A stretch of DNA of 64,000 bases from Sphingomonas sp. (GTDB lineage: Bacteria > Pseudomonadota > Alphaproteobacteria > Sphingomonadales > Sphingomonadaceae): contig JAICXF010000001.1 in the NCBI GenBank assembly GCA_025981625.1, positions 6,348 to 70,347 of the forward strand, written 5' to 3'. The notes below the pieces were generated by a model that was not told the DNA's origin, made no database searches, and worked only from the letters and a program-made list of their open reading frames with translations. Shown here one piece after another: positions 49,947 through 59,702 of this stretch. The position numbers and the translations under genes were made by a program. The first letter of the stretch is position 1. Each line of letters starts with the position of its first letter.

Positions 49947-50660
49947 ATGCACGCGCTTGCGAACCCCGCGCGATTCCTGCGCCTTGCCCGGCCGCTGACG
50001 GTCTGGTTGCTGCTGCTCGGGCTCGCGCTGGCGATCACCGGGATGGCCGCGGGGTTGACCCTTACGCCGCCCGACTATCTTCAGGGCGAGACCGTCCGCA
50101 TCATGTACATCCATGTGCCTTCGGCGTGGCTCGGCATGGCTGGATGGGCGGGGATTGCCGGAGCATCCGTCAGCCAGCTGGTGTGGCGGCACCCATTGGC
50201 GGCGTTCGCCGGCCGCGCAATCGCACCGGCGGGAGCCACGTTCGCTGCAATCTGCCTCATCACCGGCTCGATCTGGGGCCGTCCGACCTGGGGCACCTGG
50301 TGGGAATGGGACGGGCGGCTGACCTCGATGCTCGTCCTGTTCTTTCTCTACCTCGGCTACATCGCTCTTGCGTCGGCCGAGCGCGAACGCGGCGGGGAAG
50401 GGTGCATCACCGCCATCTATGGGCTCGTCGGCGCCATCAACCTGCCGATCATTCACTATTCGGTCCTGTGGTGGCGCACCCTGCACCAGGGCGAAAGCAT
50501 CGGTCTCACCGGCTCGACCATCGACAACTCGATCCTGTGGCCGCTCCCGCTGACCATGTTCGGCTTCACTTGCCTGTTCGGTGCCGCGGTGCTGATGCGC
50601 ATGCGCGCCGAGCTTGCCGAAGCGAAGGTCGAGGCGCGGATGCGGAGGCTCGGCCAGTGA
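49947..50660 (+). CDS. ccmC: Haem exporter/lyase component CcmC
   Basis: CcmC passes haem to CcmE at the inner membrane. The 237-residue protein has six helices and the tryptophan-rich WGRPTWGTWWEWDGRLTS motif, with YIHVPSAWLGM and LPIIHYSVLWW supplying the haem-ligand histidines. First gene of the ccmCDEFGHI operon here. Its ATP-binding partners CcmA and CcmB are absent from the window. The ATG at 49947 follows GCGAGGCG. Confidence 0.94.
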   Translation: MHALANPARFLRLARPLTVWLLLLGLALAITGMAAGLTLTPPDYLQGETVRIMYIHVPSAWLGMAGWAGIAGASVSQLVWRHPLAAFAGRAIAPAGATFAAICLITGSIWGRPTWGTWWEWDGRLTSMLVLFFLYLGYIALASAERERGGEGCITAIYGLVGAINLPIIHYSVLWWRTLHQGESIGLTGSTIDNSILWPLPLTMFGFTCLFGAAVLMRMRAELAEAKVEARMRRLGQ

Positions 50661-50785
50661 ACCAATGGGCATTCGTGTTCGCCGCTTATGCGGTCGCCGG
50701 CGCGCTGACGGTCGCGTTGCTGCTGTGGGCGTTCGCGTCGATGCGGCGTGCCGAGGCCGCCGCCGACGCACTCACGCGCCGATGA
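50657..50785 (+). CDS. ccmD: Small membrane protein CcmD
   Basis: A 42-residue protein with one helix (FVFAAYAVAGALTVALLLWAF) and a basic, helical tail (SMRRAEAAADALTRR), the standard CcmD form. CcmD helps release CcmE-haem from the CcmABC complex. The GTG start overlaps the ccmC stop (GTGA), and its stop overlaps the ccmE start (ATGA). It is easily missed because of its size. Confidence 0.88.
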   Translation: MNQWAFVFAAYAVAGALTVALLLWAFASMRRAEAAADALTRR

Positions 50786-51222
50786 AACCGAAGAGCCAGC
50801 GCCTGGTGCTGGTCACTGCCGCCGCCATTGCGGTGCTGGTCGCCGTGCTGCTCGCGATGTGGGGCCTGCGGAGCCAGGCGTCTTTCTTCTACACGCCGGC
50901 GGATGTGGTTGCGGGAAAGGCGGCGGACAGAGCCCCGGCGCGTCTCGGTGGAATGGTGAAGCGCGGCTCGATCTCGCGTGGTCCAGACGGCGTGACGATC
51001 CGATTTGTCCTCACCGACGGCAAAGCCGAAACGCCGGTCCTGTACCGGGGAATCGTCCCCGAGTTGTTCCGCGAGGGAAGCGGCGCGGTCGCTGAAGGCA
51101 AGATGCAGGACGGCACCTTCGTCGCCGAGACCATCCTCGCCAAGCACGACGAGCGCTACATGCCGCCCCAACTCGGCAATCTCGCCGCCGAGCACCGGGC
51201 GGGGAAGACGTTGGTTAAGTGA
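50782..51222 (+). CDS. ccmE: Haem chaperone CcmE
   Basis: The 146-residue periplasmic chaperone has an N-terminal anchor (LVLVTAAAIAVLVAVLLAMW), an OB-fold (FFYTPADVVAGKAADRAPAR), and the haem-binding His in LAKHDERYMPP, with the Tyr four residues later. It carries haem covalently to CcmF. The ATG overlaps the ccmD stop. Confidence 0.95.
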   Translation: MKPKSQRLVLVTAAAIAVLVAVLLAMWGLRSQASFFYTPADVVAGKAADRAPARLGGMVKRGSISRGPDGVTIRFVLTDGKAETPVLYRGIVPELFREGSGAVAEGKMQDGTFVAETILAKHDERYMPPQLGNLAAEHRAGKTLVK

Positions 51223-53153
51223 TCGCTGAAGCAGGCCTTGCCGCGCTTTGGCTCGCCGCCGCACTCGCCGCTTACCAGGTCCTGCTGACTTTTCTCGCGC
51301 TTCGCAGTGACATCGAGGTTGCAAGGGCGATGCGCGCGGTCGCCGTGGTGCAGGGGCTGCTCACTCTGTTCGCCTTCGCGATGCTGCTGCTCGTGTTCGC
51401 GACGAGTGACATGTCGGTGGCTCTGGTGTTCGCCAACAGCAGCAGCGTCAAGCCATTCATCTACAAGGTGGCGGGCGCATGGGGAAACCACGAGGGCTCG
51501 ATGCTCATGTGGGTGACGATCCTGGCTGTCGCGGGCGCGTTCCTCGCGCTCTTCTCAAGGCGCACCGGCGAGCGAACCCTGGTTGCCGCATTGGGTAGCC
51601 AGGCAGTGCTCGCGATCGGCTTCTACGCCTTCCTGCTGATCGCCTCCAATCCGTTTGCCCGGCTGTTCCCGGCACCGTCGGACGGGCAGGGGCTCAATCC
51701 CTTGCTTCAGGACCCGGGGCTCGCGTTCCACCCCCCGACCCTTTACCTCGGCTACGTCGGACTGTCGGTTGCATTCAGTCTTGCCGTCGGCGCGCTCTTG
51801 ACTCGCGAGGTGGATAGCCGACTGGCCCGGGCCATGCGGCCATGGGTGCTCGGCGCGTGGATCCTGCTTAGCCTGGGGATCACCGCCGGAAGCTACTGGG
51901 CCTATTACGAGCTCGGCTGGGGCGGCTACTGGTTCTGGGACCCGGTTGAGAATGCGTCCCTGATGCCGTGGCTGGCGGCCACCGCATTGCTCCACTCGAT
52001 CAACGTGCTCGCGGCCCGTGGAGCGCTGAAGGCGTGGACGATGATGCTCGCGGTCATCGCATTCTCGATGTCGATGGTCGGCACCTTTCTCGTCCGTTCA
52101 GGCATCCTGACCTCGGTTCATGCCTTTGCGATCGATCCTGAGCGCGGCACCTTTCTCCTGTTCCTGCTCGCCATCTACGTCGGTGCAGCGTTCATCCTGT
52201 TCGCCGTCCGCGGTGCGACGCTGAAGGAAGGGGCGCCGTTCGAGCTGGTGAGCCGGGAGAGCGGACTGGTGGTCAATAATCTGATCCTCACCGTCATCCT
52301 CGGCATCGTTTTCCTCGGGACGCTTTATCCATTGTTCGTCGAGGCGCTGAGCGGCGAGAAGCTCTCGGTCGGCGCGCCATACTTTAACGCCGTCGCGGGA
52401 CCCCTCGCACTCGTTCTTGCGATACTCGTCGGCGTCGGCCCTCTGCTGAGCTGGCGGCGTGAGCGGCGACCGATCTTGAAAAAACTCACCATCCCGGCGC
52501 TCCTCGGAGCGATCGTACTAGCGGTGACGATCATTCTTGCTCCCGAGATCAGGATCCTGCCGCGGCTAGGCTTCGTGGTCGCCGCGTACCTTGCCGCCGC
52601 GAGCATGCTGCCGCTCGTCGGCCGCAATCCCGTACGCGCGCCGCTCGCAACCTGGGGCATGGTGATCGCACATTTCGGAATCGCCGTGGCGCTCGCCGGA
52701 ATGGCCGCCAACGCGTCCTTCACGGTTGAGCGGCTTGCCGTCGCGAAGACTGGCGAAGTGCTGACGGTGGGTCCGTGGCAGGTGCTGCTCGCTGGCGTGA
52801 CGCCCACGGCCGGGAAAAACTTCACCGCGCTGGAAGCCGAGCTTCGGGCAACGCGCGGTGACACGATCATCACGCTGAGGCCGCAGACGCGATACTTTTC
52901 CGACCCGCCGACGGAAACCAACGAGACGGCCATCCAGACCTACTGGGACGGCCAGCTCTATACGGTCATTGGAAAGCCGGACCCTTCGGGCGGTTGGCAG
53001 CTGAGGCTGTGGTGGAAGCCCTTCGTTACGCTGATCTGGGCCGGGGGCGCATTGATCGCGATCGGCGGCGCGCTGGCACTGCTCGGGCGGTTATGGCGGT
53101 TGCGCCGTCGCCGCCGGACTTACGCCGAGTGGGGGCGGGAGCGCTACGCATGA
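51219..53153 (+). CDS. ccmF: Cytochrome c haem lyase CcmF
   Basis: The 644-residue protein has about 14 helices, the WWD-type motif WGGYWFWDPVENASLMPW and the histidine-bearing AWGNHEGSMLMWV and HSINVLAARGA. It attaches haem to apocytochrome c with CcmH. The GTG start overlaps the ccmE stop (GTGA). Confidence 0.96.
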   Translation: MIAEAGLAALWLAAALAAYQVLLTFLALRSDIEVARAMRAVAVVQGLLTLFAFAMLLLVFATSDMSVALVFANSSSVKPFIYKVAGAWGNHEGSMLMWVTILAVAGAFLALFSRRTGERTLVAALGSQAVLAIGFYAFLLIASNPFARLFPAPSDGQGLNPLLQDPGLAFHPPTLYLGYVGLSVAFSLAVGALLTREVDSRLARAMRPWVLGAWILLSLGITAGSYWAYYELGWGGYWFWDPVENASLMPWLAATALLHSINVLAARGALKAWTMMLAVIAFSMSMVGTFLVRSGILTSVHAFAIDPERGTFLLFLLAIYVGAAFILFAVRGATLKEGAPFELVSRESGLVVNNLILTVILGIVFLGTLYPLFVEALSGEKLSVGAPYFNAVAGPLALVLAILVGVGPLLSWRRERRPILKKLTIPALLGAIVLAVTIILAPEIRILPRLGFVVAAYLAAASMLPLVGRNPVRAPLATWGMVIAHFGIAVALAGMAANASFTVERLAVAKTGEVLTVGPWQVLLAGVTPTAGKNFTALEAELRATRGDTIITLRPQTRYFSDPPTETNETAIQTYWDGQLYTVIGKPDPSGGWQLRLWWKPFVTLIWAGGALIAIGGALALLGRLWRLRRRRRTYAEWGRERYA

Positions 53154-53677
53154 GCCGCGGCCTCCGCCTGATCCCGATCATCCTGCTCGTCTGGATTGTG
53201 GTTGGACTTGCGTGGCGGCTGATCAGGCCGCCTGACACCGCCATTCCTTCGCAGATGGTCAACCTCGCCGTGCCGCGGTTCAGTCTGCAGCCCATCGCGT
53301 CCGGCAAGCCGGGACTCACCACAAGCGACCTCGCGACCGGCCAACCGAAACTGCTGAACGTCTTCGCGAGCTGGTGTGTGCCGTGCATCGGCGAAGCGCC
53401 GGTCCTCAACGAGCTGCAGCAGCGTGGCGTGAAGATCGATGCGATAGCCATTCGAGATACGCCCGAAGCGGTAACGGGATTCCTCGCGCGCAACGGCGAT
53501 CCCTATGAACGGGTCGGCTCCGATCCGCAGAGCAATGTCCAGATCGCCTTGGGCTCGTCGGGCGTTCCCGAGACCTTCGTCGTCGACGGGCGCGGAGTGA
53601 TCCGGCGCCAGTACATCGGTCCGCTCAGCGCCTCGAACGTACCCGGGGTGATCCGCGAGCTGGAGCAGCTGCGATGA
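53150..53677 (+). CDS. ccmG: Thiol:disulfide oxidoreductase CcmG (DsbE)
   Basis: The 175-residue thioredoxin-like protein has an N-terminal anchor (IPIILLVWIVVGLAWRL) and the active site ASWCVPCIGEAP. It keeps the apocytochrome CXXCH thiols reduced. The cis-Pro SGVPETFVVDG is intact. ATG overlaps the ccmF stop by four bases. Confidence 0.94.
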   Translation: MSRGLRLIPIILLVWIVVGLAWRLIRPPDTAIPSQMVNLAVPRFSLQPIASGKPGLTTSDLATGQPKLLNVFASWCVPCIGEAPVLNELQQRGVKIDAIAIRDTPEAVTGFLARNGDPYERVGSDPQSNVQIALGSSGVPETFVVDGRGVIRRQYIGPLSASNVPGVIRELEQLR

Positions 53678-54084
53678 ACCGGTTTGCTCTGCTCATTGCG
53701 ATGCTTTTGGCACAGCCGCTGCTGGCCGACAGCAATCTCCCGCCGGCCTATTGGTCGGACCGGCAACTTCCCGATCCAAAGCAGGAGGCGCGGGCGGAGG
53801 CGCTAATGGCGGAGATCCGTTGCCTTGTTTGCCAGGGCCAGTCGATCGCCGATTCCGACGCCGAACTTGCGGGCGACATGCGCGACCTCGTCCGGCGTAG
53901 GATCGCGGCAGGGGACAAGCCGGCGGCCATTCGGGCATGGCTGATCCAGCGATACGGCAGCTGGATCAGTTACAAGCCGACCGCCGAGGCCGCGGCATGG
54001 CCGCTGTGGCTTGCGCCCCTGGCATTGCTGCTGGTCGGAGCATGGCTGATCCGCCGGCGCATCCGGGTCAGGACTCCCCGCTGA
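53674..54084 (+). CDS. ccmH: Cytochrome c-type biogenesis protein CcmH
   Basis: The 136-residue protein has a signal (FALLIAMLLAQPLLADS), the redox motif RCLVCQGQSIADSDAELAGD, and a C-terminal helix (WPLWLAPLALLLVGAWLI). It works with CcmG and CcmF in haem ligation. The ATG overlaps the ccmG stop. Confidence 0.94.
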   Translation: MNRFALLIAMLLAQPLLADSNLPPAYWSDRQLPDPKQEARAEALMAEIRCLVCQGQSIADSDAELAGDMRDLVRRRIAAGDKPAAIRAWLIQRYGSWISYKPTAEAAAWPLWLAPLALLLVGAWLIRRRIRVRTPR

Positions 54085-54698
54085 TGGGTTGGGTCACTCT
54101 GTTGGTGCTGGTCGCGGTCAGCCTCGCGGTTCTGTGGACCTTGCGAGTGCGCGGCGGCTTGCTGACCGCGAGCGCTGCGGCGCTGTTGCTTGGCGCATCG
54201 GGCTACGCGTTCCAGGGCAGCCCCGACCTTCCCGGATCGCCGGCGGCCGGCAACCAGGCCGGCGACCTCTTCCCGCTGACCGATGCGCGCCACGCATTTT
54301 TCGGCTATTTCAGTCCGGAGGAAAGTTGGCTTCGAATGTCCGAAGCACTCGCCCGCGACGGCAACAGCGCGGACGCGATCGGGATCCTTCAGAACGCAGT
54401 GAAGCGCTATCCGGGCAGTGCGGAGCTGTGGATCGGTCTCGCTAACGCGCTGGTCGACCAAGGCCGCGGTCTTACTCCGCCCGCGGAACTCGCGTATCAG
54501 CGTGCAGCGCAAGTCGCGCCGGGCCACCCGGCCGCGCCGTTCTTCTATGGCCTGGCCCTCGCGCGCTCCGGAGACCGGCAAGGAGCAATCGAGATCTGGC
54601 AGCGAATCCTGATGACAGCGCCGAAGGACGCGAGCTGGCGACCGCTTGTCGAGCACGCCGTGGCGGCGCTCAGTTCGCCGACGCCCGACCGCCGCTAA
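54084..54698 (+). CDS. ccmI: CcmI-like TPR protein of cytochrome c biogenesis
   Basis: The 204-residue protein has two N-terminal helices (VTLLVLVAVSLAVLWTLRV, LLTASAAALLLGASGYAF) and TPR-like repeats (GNSADAIGILQNAVKRYPGSAELW and onward). It binds the apocytochrome C-terminus and is shorter than E. coli-type CcmI. Its start overlaps the ccmH stop by one base (TGATG). It converges on ald with a four-base overlap. Confidence 0.85.
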   Translation: MGWVTLLVLVAVSLAVLWTLRVRGGLLTASAAALLLGASGYAFQGSPDLPGSPAAGNQAGDLFPLTDARHAFFGYFSPEESWLRMSEALARDGNSADAIGILQNAVKRYPGSAELWIGLANALVDQGRGLTPPAELAYQRAAQVAPGHPAAPFFYGLALARSGDRQGAIEIWQRILMTAPKDASWRPLVEHAVAALSSPTPDRR

Positions 54699-55795
54699 GC
54701 GGGGTCGTATTCGAGTCCGAGCGCTTCGGCGACCGCCTGGTGGCGGATCTTGCCGCCCGAGACATTCAGCCCGTTCGCGAGGTTCGGATCCTGCCGCATA
54801 GCTTCCTCCGCGCCGAGCTTCGCGATCTTCAACGCGAACGGCAGCGTGGCGTTGTTCAGTGCAAACGCGCTGGTCCGGGCAACCGCGCCGGGCATGTTGG
54901 CGACGCAATAATGGATGATCCCGTCGACCTCGTAGACAGGGTCGGCGTGGGTCGTCGCGTGCGATGTTTCGAAGCAGCCGCCCTGGTCGATCGCGATATC
55001 GACGAGCACCGATCCGCGCTTCATCGTCTTCAGCATCTGGCGGGTGACGAGCTTGGGCGCCGCGGCGCCGGGGACCAGCACCGCCCCGATCACCAGTTCG
55101 GCCTCCTTCACCGCATTGGCGATCGCGGCACGTGAGGCGTAGGCGGTCTTGATCTGGCTCGAAAAGAACATGTCGAGCTCGGCCAGCCGGTCGTTATTGA
55201 TGTCGTAGATGGTGACGTCGGCGCGCATGCCCGTAGCCATTTGGGCGGCGTTGACCCCGGCCACGCCACCGCCGAGGATCGCGACCTTGGCGGGCGCAAC
55301 GCCCGGAACGCCGCCGAGCAGGACGCCGCGACCGCCTTGCTCCTTCTCGAGATAATGGGCGCCGACCTGGACCGACATTCGGCCCGCGACCTCGCTCATC
55401 GGCTTGAGCAGCGGAAGTGACCCGTTGCGGGCGGTGACCGTCTCGTAGGCGATGCAGGTCGCGCCAGACTTCATCAGGCCTTCCGCCTGCGGCTTGTCGG
55501 CCGCGAGGTGGAGGTAGGTAAACAGAATCTGGTTTGGCTTTAGGAGGGCGATCTCCTGCGGCTGCGGTTCCTTGACCTTGACGATCATCTCGGCGGCATC
55601 GAACACCGAGCGCGCGTCCGGAAGGATCTTCGCGCCGGCCTTCTCATAGGCAGCATCGGGGCAGTCGATCCCGGTGCCGGCCCCGGTCTCGACGAAGAGT
55701 TCGTGATCGTGCGCCACCAGCTCGGCGACCGAAGCAGGCGTCAGGCCGACCCGATATTCGTGGACCTTGATCTCCTTTGGTACCCCGATGCGCAT
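54695..55795 (-). CDS. ald: Alanine dehydrogenase
   Basis: Ald interconverts L-alanine with pyruvate and ammonia using NAD. The 366-residue protein begins [19 protein letters not shown], with the [10 protein letters not shown] block, the Rossmann motif [18 protein letters not shown] and the late [15 protein letters not shown]. Length is normal. It is convergent with the ccm operon and divergent from kup. Confidence 0.96.
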   Translation of the reverse strand: MRIGVPKEIKVHEYRVGLTPASVAELVAHDHELFVETGAGTGIDCPDAAYEKAGAKILPDARSVFDAAEMIVKVKEPQPQEIALLKPNQILFTYLHLAADKPQAEGLMKSGATCIAYETVTARNGSLPLLKPMSEVAGRMSVQVGAHYLEKEQGGRGVLLGGVPGVAPAKVAILGGGVAGVNAAQMATGMRADVTIYDINNDRLAELDMFFSSQIKTAYASRAAIANAVKEAELVIGAVLVPGAAAPKLVTRQMLKTMKRGSVLVDIAIDQGGCFETSHATTHADPVYEVDGIIHYCVANMPGAVARTSAFALNNATLPFALKIAKLGAEEAMRQDPNLANGLNVSGGKIRHQAVAEALGLEYDPA

Positions 55796-55972
55796 TGGTA
55801 CGTTTGCTCCGCTCGTAGTGGTTGCGCGGGCCTATAGACGGGCTTTTCGCCCCTGTCCCGTCCGATTGCGGGGCCAGAACGGCAGTGCTAGTGGGGCGCC
55901 GCTGCGATCGAGGTCCTCGGGTGCGGCGCAGGGAATGCAAGTTCGCGGTCTGTCGAGTCAGAATCTCACCAA

Positions 55973-57913
55973 ATGAACATCACCGCGACCGGGGGCGCAG
56001 TCACTGAAGCCCCGCAAGATGGCGGCCAGGGCCATGCCCAGGGCCCGCTCTACAAGCTCGTCATCGGCGCGATCGGCATCGTCTATGGCGACATCGGCAC
56101 CTCGCCGATCTACGCCTTTCGCGAGACGTTCGCCGGACACCATGTGCTTCGGGTCGACCAGGTTCACATCTTCGGCGTTCTGAGCCTGATCTTCTGGTCG
56201 ATGATGATCATCGTGACCCTGAAATACGTCACGATCATCATGCGGGCGGACAACAAGGGCGAGGGCGGCAGCCTTGCGCTACTGGCGCTGATCAACCGGA
56301 CGCTCGGCGGCAAGAAGAAATGGACCAGCGGTGTCGTGATGCTCGGCGTGTTCGCGACTGCCCTGTTCTATGGCGATTCGATGATCACCCCCGCCGTCAC
56401 GGTGCTCTCGGCAGTCGAGGGATTGGAGACGGTGAACCCCGGTTTTGCGGAGTTCGTCATTCCGATTGCCCTTGCGATCCTGATTGGCCTCTTCGCCATC
56501 CAGGCGCGTGGCACGGCCCGCGTCGGGCTGATGTTCGGACCGGTGATGATCCTCTACTTCATCGCGCTTGCGGTGCTTGGCATCATGCACATCGTCGACA
56601 AGCCTTATGTGCTGCTGGCGATGTTGAACCCGCTGAACGCGGTGTATTTCTTCACTTCCGACTTCACGCGGGCGTTTGTCGCGCTCGGATCCGTCGTTCT
56701 CGCGGTGACGGGCGCGGAAGCGCTGTATGCTGACATGGGCCACTTCGGCCGCAAGCCGATCCGGGTCTCGTGGGTGTACTTCGTGCTCCCGGCGCTGCTT
56801 CTCAATTATCTTGGCCAGGGCGCGATGATCCTCTCGGCGGACGCGGCGACCGCGGCCGCGAAGATCAAGGATCCGTTTTTCTATCTTGCTCCGGATTCGC
56901 TGCGCCTGCCGCTGGTGCTGATCGCGACGGCGGCATCGATCATCGCCAGCCAGGCGGTGATTTCGGGAGCCTTCTCGGTCACCCAGCAAGCGATCCAGCT
57001 CGGCTTCGTCCCGCGGCTTCGGATCACCCACACCAGCGAGAGCGCGGCGGGGCAGATCTACATCCCGATCGTCAACTGGGCGCTGATGATCATGGTCCTG
57101 CTGCTGGTCCTGACGTTCCGCAGCTCGTCGAACCTGACCGGCGCCTATGGTATCGCCGTGGTCGGCGCGATGCTGATCGACAGCGTGCTCATCTCGGTCG
57201 TCCTTCGGCAGATGTGGAACTGGAATCGCTTCGCGGTCGCAGGGCTGCTCGCGCTCTTCTTCCTCGTCGACTTCTCCTATTTGTCCGCGAACCTGCTCAA
57301 GATCCCCGCGGGCGGCTGGTTCCCCCTGCTGGTCGGAGGCATTGCGTTCACGCTGCTGACGACCTGGGCGAAGGGACGGCAGCTGATGATCAGCCGGATG
57401 AACGAGGCGAGCCTGCCGATGGAAATTTTCATCAAGTCGGCGGCACCGAGCGCCGCCCGGGTTCCCGGGACAGCGGTGTTCATGACCAGCTCGGCCAGCG
57501 GCGTGCCGCATGCGCTGCTTCATAACCTCAAGCACAACAAGGTGCTCCACGAGCGCGTCATCCTGCTCACCGTCCGGATCGAGGATGTTCCTTACGTGGC
57601 TGACGCCAAACGGCTCGAAGAGAAAGACTATGGAGCGGGCTTCTACCGAGTCCTGCTGCGCTACGGGTTCATGGAGGAGATCAACGTTCCGGCGTCGCTC
57701 GCACAGCTCAAGAATGTCGGCCCGACGTGCAAGATGATGGACACGAGCTTCTTCCTCGCGCGACAGACGCTGCTGCCATCGGCACGGCCCGGAATGGCGA
57801 TCTGGCGCGAGAAGCTGTTCGCCTGGATGCTGCGCAACGCGGAAAGCGCGATGGAATTCTTCAAGTTGCCTACCAACCGGGTGGTCGAGCTTGGGAGCCA
57901 GGTGGAGATTTGA
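55973..57913 (+). CDS. kup: Low-affinity potassium transporter Kup
   Basis: The 646-residue inner-membrane K+/H+ symporter has [19 protein letters not shown], about 12 helices to residue 440, and a cytoplasmic C-terminal domain. Length and motifs are normal. The 177-base region before it holds CGCGGGCCTATAG at 55825-55837, a possible -10 element without a clear -35; similar bases occur in front of lon. Confidence 0.95.
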   Translation: MNITATGGAVTEAPQDGGQGHAQGPLYKLVIGAIGIVYGDIGTSPIYAFRETFAGHHVLRVDQVHIFGVLSLIFWSMMIIVTLKYVTIIMRADNKGEGGSLALLALINRTLGGKKKWTSGVVMLGVFATALFYGDSMITPAVTVLSAVEGLETVNPGFAEFVIPIALAILIGLFAIQARGTARVGLMFGPVMILYFIALAVLGIMHIVDKPYVLLAMLNPLNAVYFFTSDFTRAFVALGSVVLAVTGAEALYADMGHFGRKPIRVSWVYFVLPALLLNYLGQGAMILSADAATAAAKIKDPFFYLAPDSLRLPLVLIATAASIIASQAVISGAFSVTQQAIQLGFVPRLRITHTSESAAGQIYIPIVNWALMIMVLLLVLTFRSSSNLTGAYGIAVVGAMLIDSVLISVVLRQMWNWNRFAVAGLLALFFLVDFSYLSANLLKIPAGGWFPLLVGGIAFTLLTTWAKGRQLMISRMNEASLPMEIFIKSAAPSAARVPGTAVFMTSSASGVPHALLHNLKHNKVLHERVILLTVRIEDVPYVADAKRLEEKDYGAGFYRVLLRYGFMEEINVPASLAQLKNVGPTCKMMDTSFFLARQTLLPSARPGMAIWREKLFAWMLRNAESAMEFFKLPTNRVVELGSQVEI

Positions 57914-57944
57914 ACCCCACGCCCGGTCCGCGCATTGCGAGCCC

Positions 57945-58508
57945 ATGGCTGACACCGTTTCGTGGATCGCGACTGTCGCGACAATCATCGCCGCCTCGCT
58001 CACCGCCGCCAATCTCGGGTCGCGGATAACCGGCTGCGGCTTTGTCGTCTTCACCTTTGGCGCTTTGTGCTGGATCGCCGTCGGCGCGAGCACGCGCCAG
58101 CCTGCGTTGCTGTGGACCAACGTGGTGCTGACGATCCTCGACCTGTTCGGCATCTGGCGCTGGCTCGGACGCCAGGCAAAGGTCGAGGAGGGGGCTCGGG
58201 CAGCATCGGAAGCGAGCGAGCAGACTCCCGGCGAGGCGTTGTTCCCCGTATCGCTCCTTCTTCAGATTCCGGTCGTCGGCGGATCGAAGGAAATCGGCCG
58301 CTGCGTCGATGCGATGGCCGGTTGTTCCAGCGGCCGGCTGAGCTACGTCGTCGTGTCGGAAGGGGGCGTCGCCGGGGTCGGCGAGACTCTCCGCCGGCTG
58401 CCGTGGACGATGGCGACGATCGAGGGCGACAAGCTCGTCGCAACCGTCACTGCGAGCAGCTTCGAGCAGCTCGAGCAATTGCCGCGGGATCAATGGCCGG
58501 GGCGCTGA
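57945..58508 (+). CDS. Membrane protein with PRC-barrel-like domain
   Basis: The 187-residue protein has two or three helices at the N-terminus (SWIATVATIIAASLTAANLG, VVFTFGALCWIAVGAST) and a C-terminal soluble part with VVGGSKEIGRCVDAMAGCSS and LSYVVVSEGGVAGVGETLRR, which looks like a PRC-barrel. Function unknown. ATG 57945 lies 31 bases after kup. It overlaps the ligT-like gene by 16 bases. Confidence 0.7.
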   Translation: MADTVSWIATVATIIAASLTAANLGSRITGCGFVVFTFGALCWIAVGASTRQPALLWTNVVLTILDLFGIWRWLGRQAKVEEGARAASEASEQTPGEALFPVSLLLQIPVVGGSKEIGRCVDAMAGCSSGRLSYVVVSEGGVAGVGETLRRLPWTMATIEGDKLVATVTASSFEQLEQLPRDQWPGR

Positions 58509-58999
58509 TCGTCACTGCCGAGCTTGGCGCCGAGGATTTCGCCTGGCTCGACCGGCTCCGCACCGCGCATTATCCGGCGGATCGAAACCGGGTGCCCGTG
58601 CACCTCACCATGTTCCGCGCGCTGCCGCCTTCGGCCGAAGCCGAAGCGCGATCGGCGCTTTCACGGATCGCGGCAGAGCGTCGGCCGCACGCGTCCATCG
58701 AAGGGCTGTTGAACCTCGGGCACGGCGTGGCATTCCGGATTGTCTCGCCCGAACTGGACCGGATCCGCGGTGATCTTGCTGGGCTGTTCCATGGAATGCT
58801 GAGCGCGCAGGATGCCGGGGGCTGGCGGCCTCACGTGACAATTCAGAACAAGGTGACCGCAAAGGAGGCACGCGCGCTGCTGGAAAGGATCGAAGAAGGA
58901 TTCCGGCCGATGCCGCTGGTCATCACCGGTCTCGGCCTGCACCGGTATCTCGATGGTCCGTGGCAACGTCTCGCGCTCTATCCCTTCCGCGGACGTTAG
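58493..58999 (+). CDS. 2'-5' RNA ligase family protein (2H phosphoesterase)
   Basis: The 168-residue protein has the two HxT motifs of the 2H superfamily: VHLTMF near residue 37 and PHVTIQ near 114. Such enzymes (LigT/ThpR) cut or form 2',5' or cyclic phosphate bonds in RNA. The N-terminal sequence ALIVTAELGAEDFAWLDRLR is typical of sphingomonad members. It overlaps the preceding gene by 16 bases and converges on the DUF3775 gene by four bases. Confidence 0.85.
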   Translation: MAGALIVTAELGAEDFAWLDRLRTAHYPADRNRVPVHLTMFRALPPSAEAEARSALSRIAAERRPHASIEGLLNLGHGVAFRIVSPELDRIRGDLAGLFHGMLSAQDAGGWRPHVTIQNKVTAKEARALLERIEEGFRPMPLVITGLGLHRYLDGPWQRLALYPFRGR

Positions 59000-59421
59000 G
59001 TGACTTCGCCGATTCCGTTGCAGCTGAGGTCGAATGCGGCCAGTCCTGCGTCGAGAACCGACGCCAGCATCGGCTGGTCCATCAGCTCGTCGATGGCGGC
59101 GTCGGTTCCCCCGCTCACGAGATCCTGCGCCTCGGACATCGCTTCGTCCCAGTCGGCCGCTTCATAGGTGCCCTGACCGACCCAGCAGAATGCCACGACC
59201 TCGGCCAGCTGGTCTTCGCCCAGATCTTCAAAGACGGCGCGGAGCTCTTCCTCGACGCTGTCGTTGATGTCGTCTTCGAGTACCGAGAGCGTGCCCTCCT
59301 GCTCGTCATCGACATTGTCCGGATCCTCGCCGCGATCGTAATCGCTGGCGGTCTGCGATTCGTATTCGCGCGCCCTGAGGATGATTCGGCAGAGCGTTTC
59401 GAGCGGTGTGAGCGGGTCCAT
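58996..59421 (-). CDS. DUF3775 protein
   Basis: The 141-residue acidic cytoplasmic protein has TPLETLCRIILRAREYES and EEELRAVFEDLGEDQLAEVV, the DUF3775 pattern. No enzymatic motif is seen. A longer frame to 59523 exists but its N-terminus is not family-like; ATG 59421 has AAGAGG upstream. It is divergent from tRNA-Met. Confidence 0.78.
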   Translation of the reverse strand: MDPLTPLETLCRIILRAREYESQTASDYDRGEDPDNVDDEQEGTLSVLEDDINDSVEEELRAVFEDLGEDQLAEVVAFCWVGQGTYEAADWDEAMSEAQDLVSGGTDAAIDELMDQPMLASVLDAGLAAFDLSCNGIGEVT

Positions 59422-59475
59422 CAAAGCCTCTTCTGATGAGCCGTCAACGAGAGCAGCCGTAACCGGTTCCTCGCG

Positions 59476-59504
59476 TTGACCGGCTATGCCGTCGCACCTA
59501 TATG
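59476..59504 (+). promoter_or_regulatory. Sigma70 promoter for tRNA-Met
   Basis: TTGACC (59476-59481) and TATATG (59499-59504) are 17 bases apart, with transcription expected near 59511, about 38 bases before the tRNA. With the pckA promoter this is the best housekeeping match in the window. Confidence 0.6.
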
Positions 59505-59548
59505 CGCCGCCTCCGGCGCCCACACCTCGGGCGAATTCGGGCCCTTGG

Positions 59549-59622
59549 GGCGGAGTAGCTCAGCTGGTTAGAGCAGCGGAATCATAATCCGCGTGTCGGG
59601 GGTTCGAGTCCCTCCTCCGCTA
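59549..59622 (+). tRNA. tRNA-Met, elongator (anticodon CAT)
   Basis: Acceptor GGCGGAG pairs with CTCCGCT, with a G-T pair at the end; D arm GCTC-AGCTGGTTA-GAGC; anticodon stem GCGGA/TCCGC with loop ATCATAA, anticodon CAT. The T arm has GGTTCGAGTCC. The elongator form is inferred because the first pair is not the C-A mismatch of initiators. The bases after A73 are CCG, so CCA must be added by the cell. A lysidine-modified Ile tRNA is a less likely alternative. Confidence 0.93.
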
Positions 59623-59702
59623 CCGGGGTAAACAAAAAATTAGTGATAGCAGACACTTAGAGCGGATAGCGCGACCAAAGGCCCGCTACCTTCTCCCGTC
59701 CC

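Noticed and set aside
56279..58153. 624-codon frame opposite kup
   Set aside because: Extremely rich in charged residues, no motif, and fully antisense to an intact transporter.
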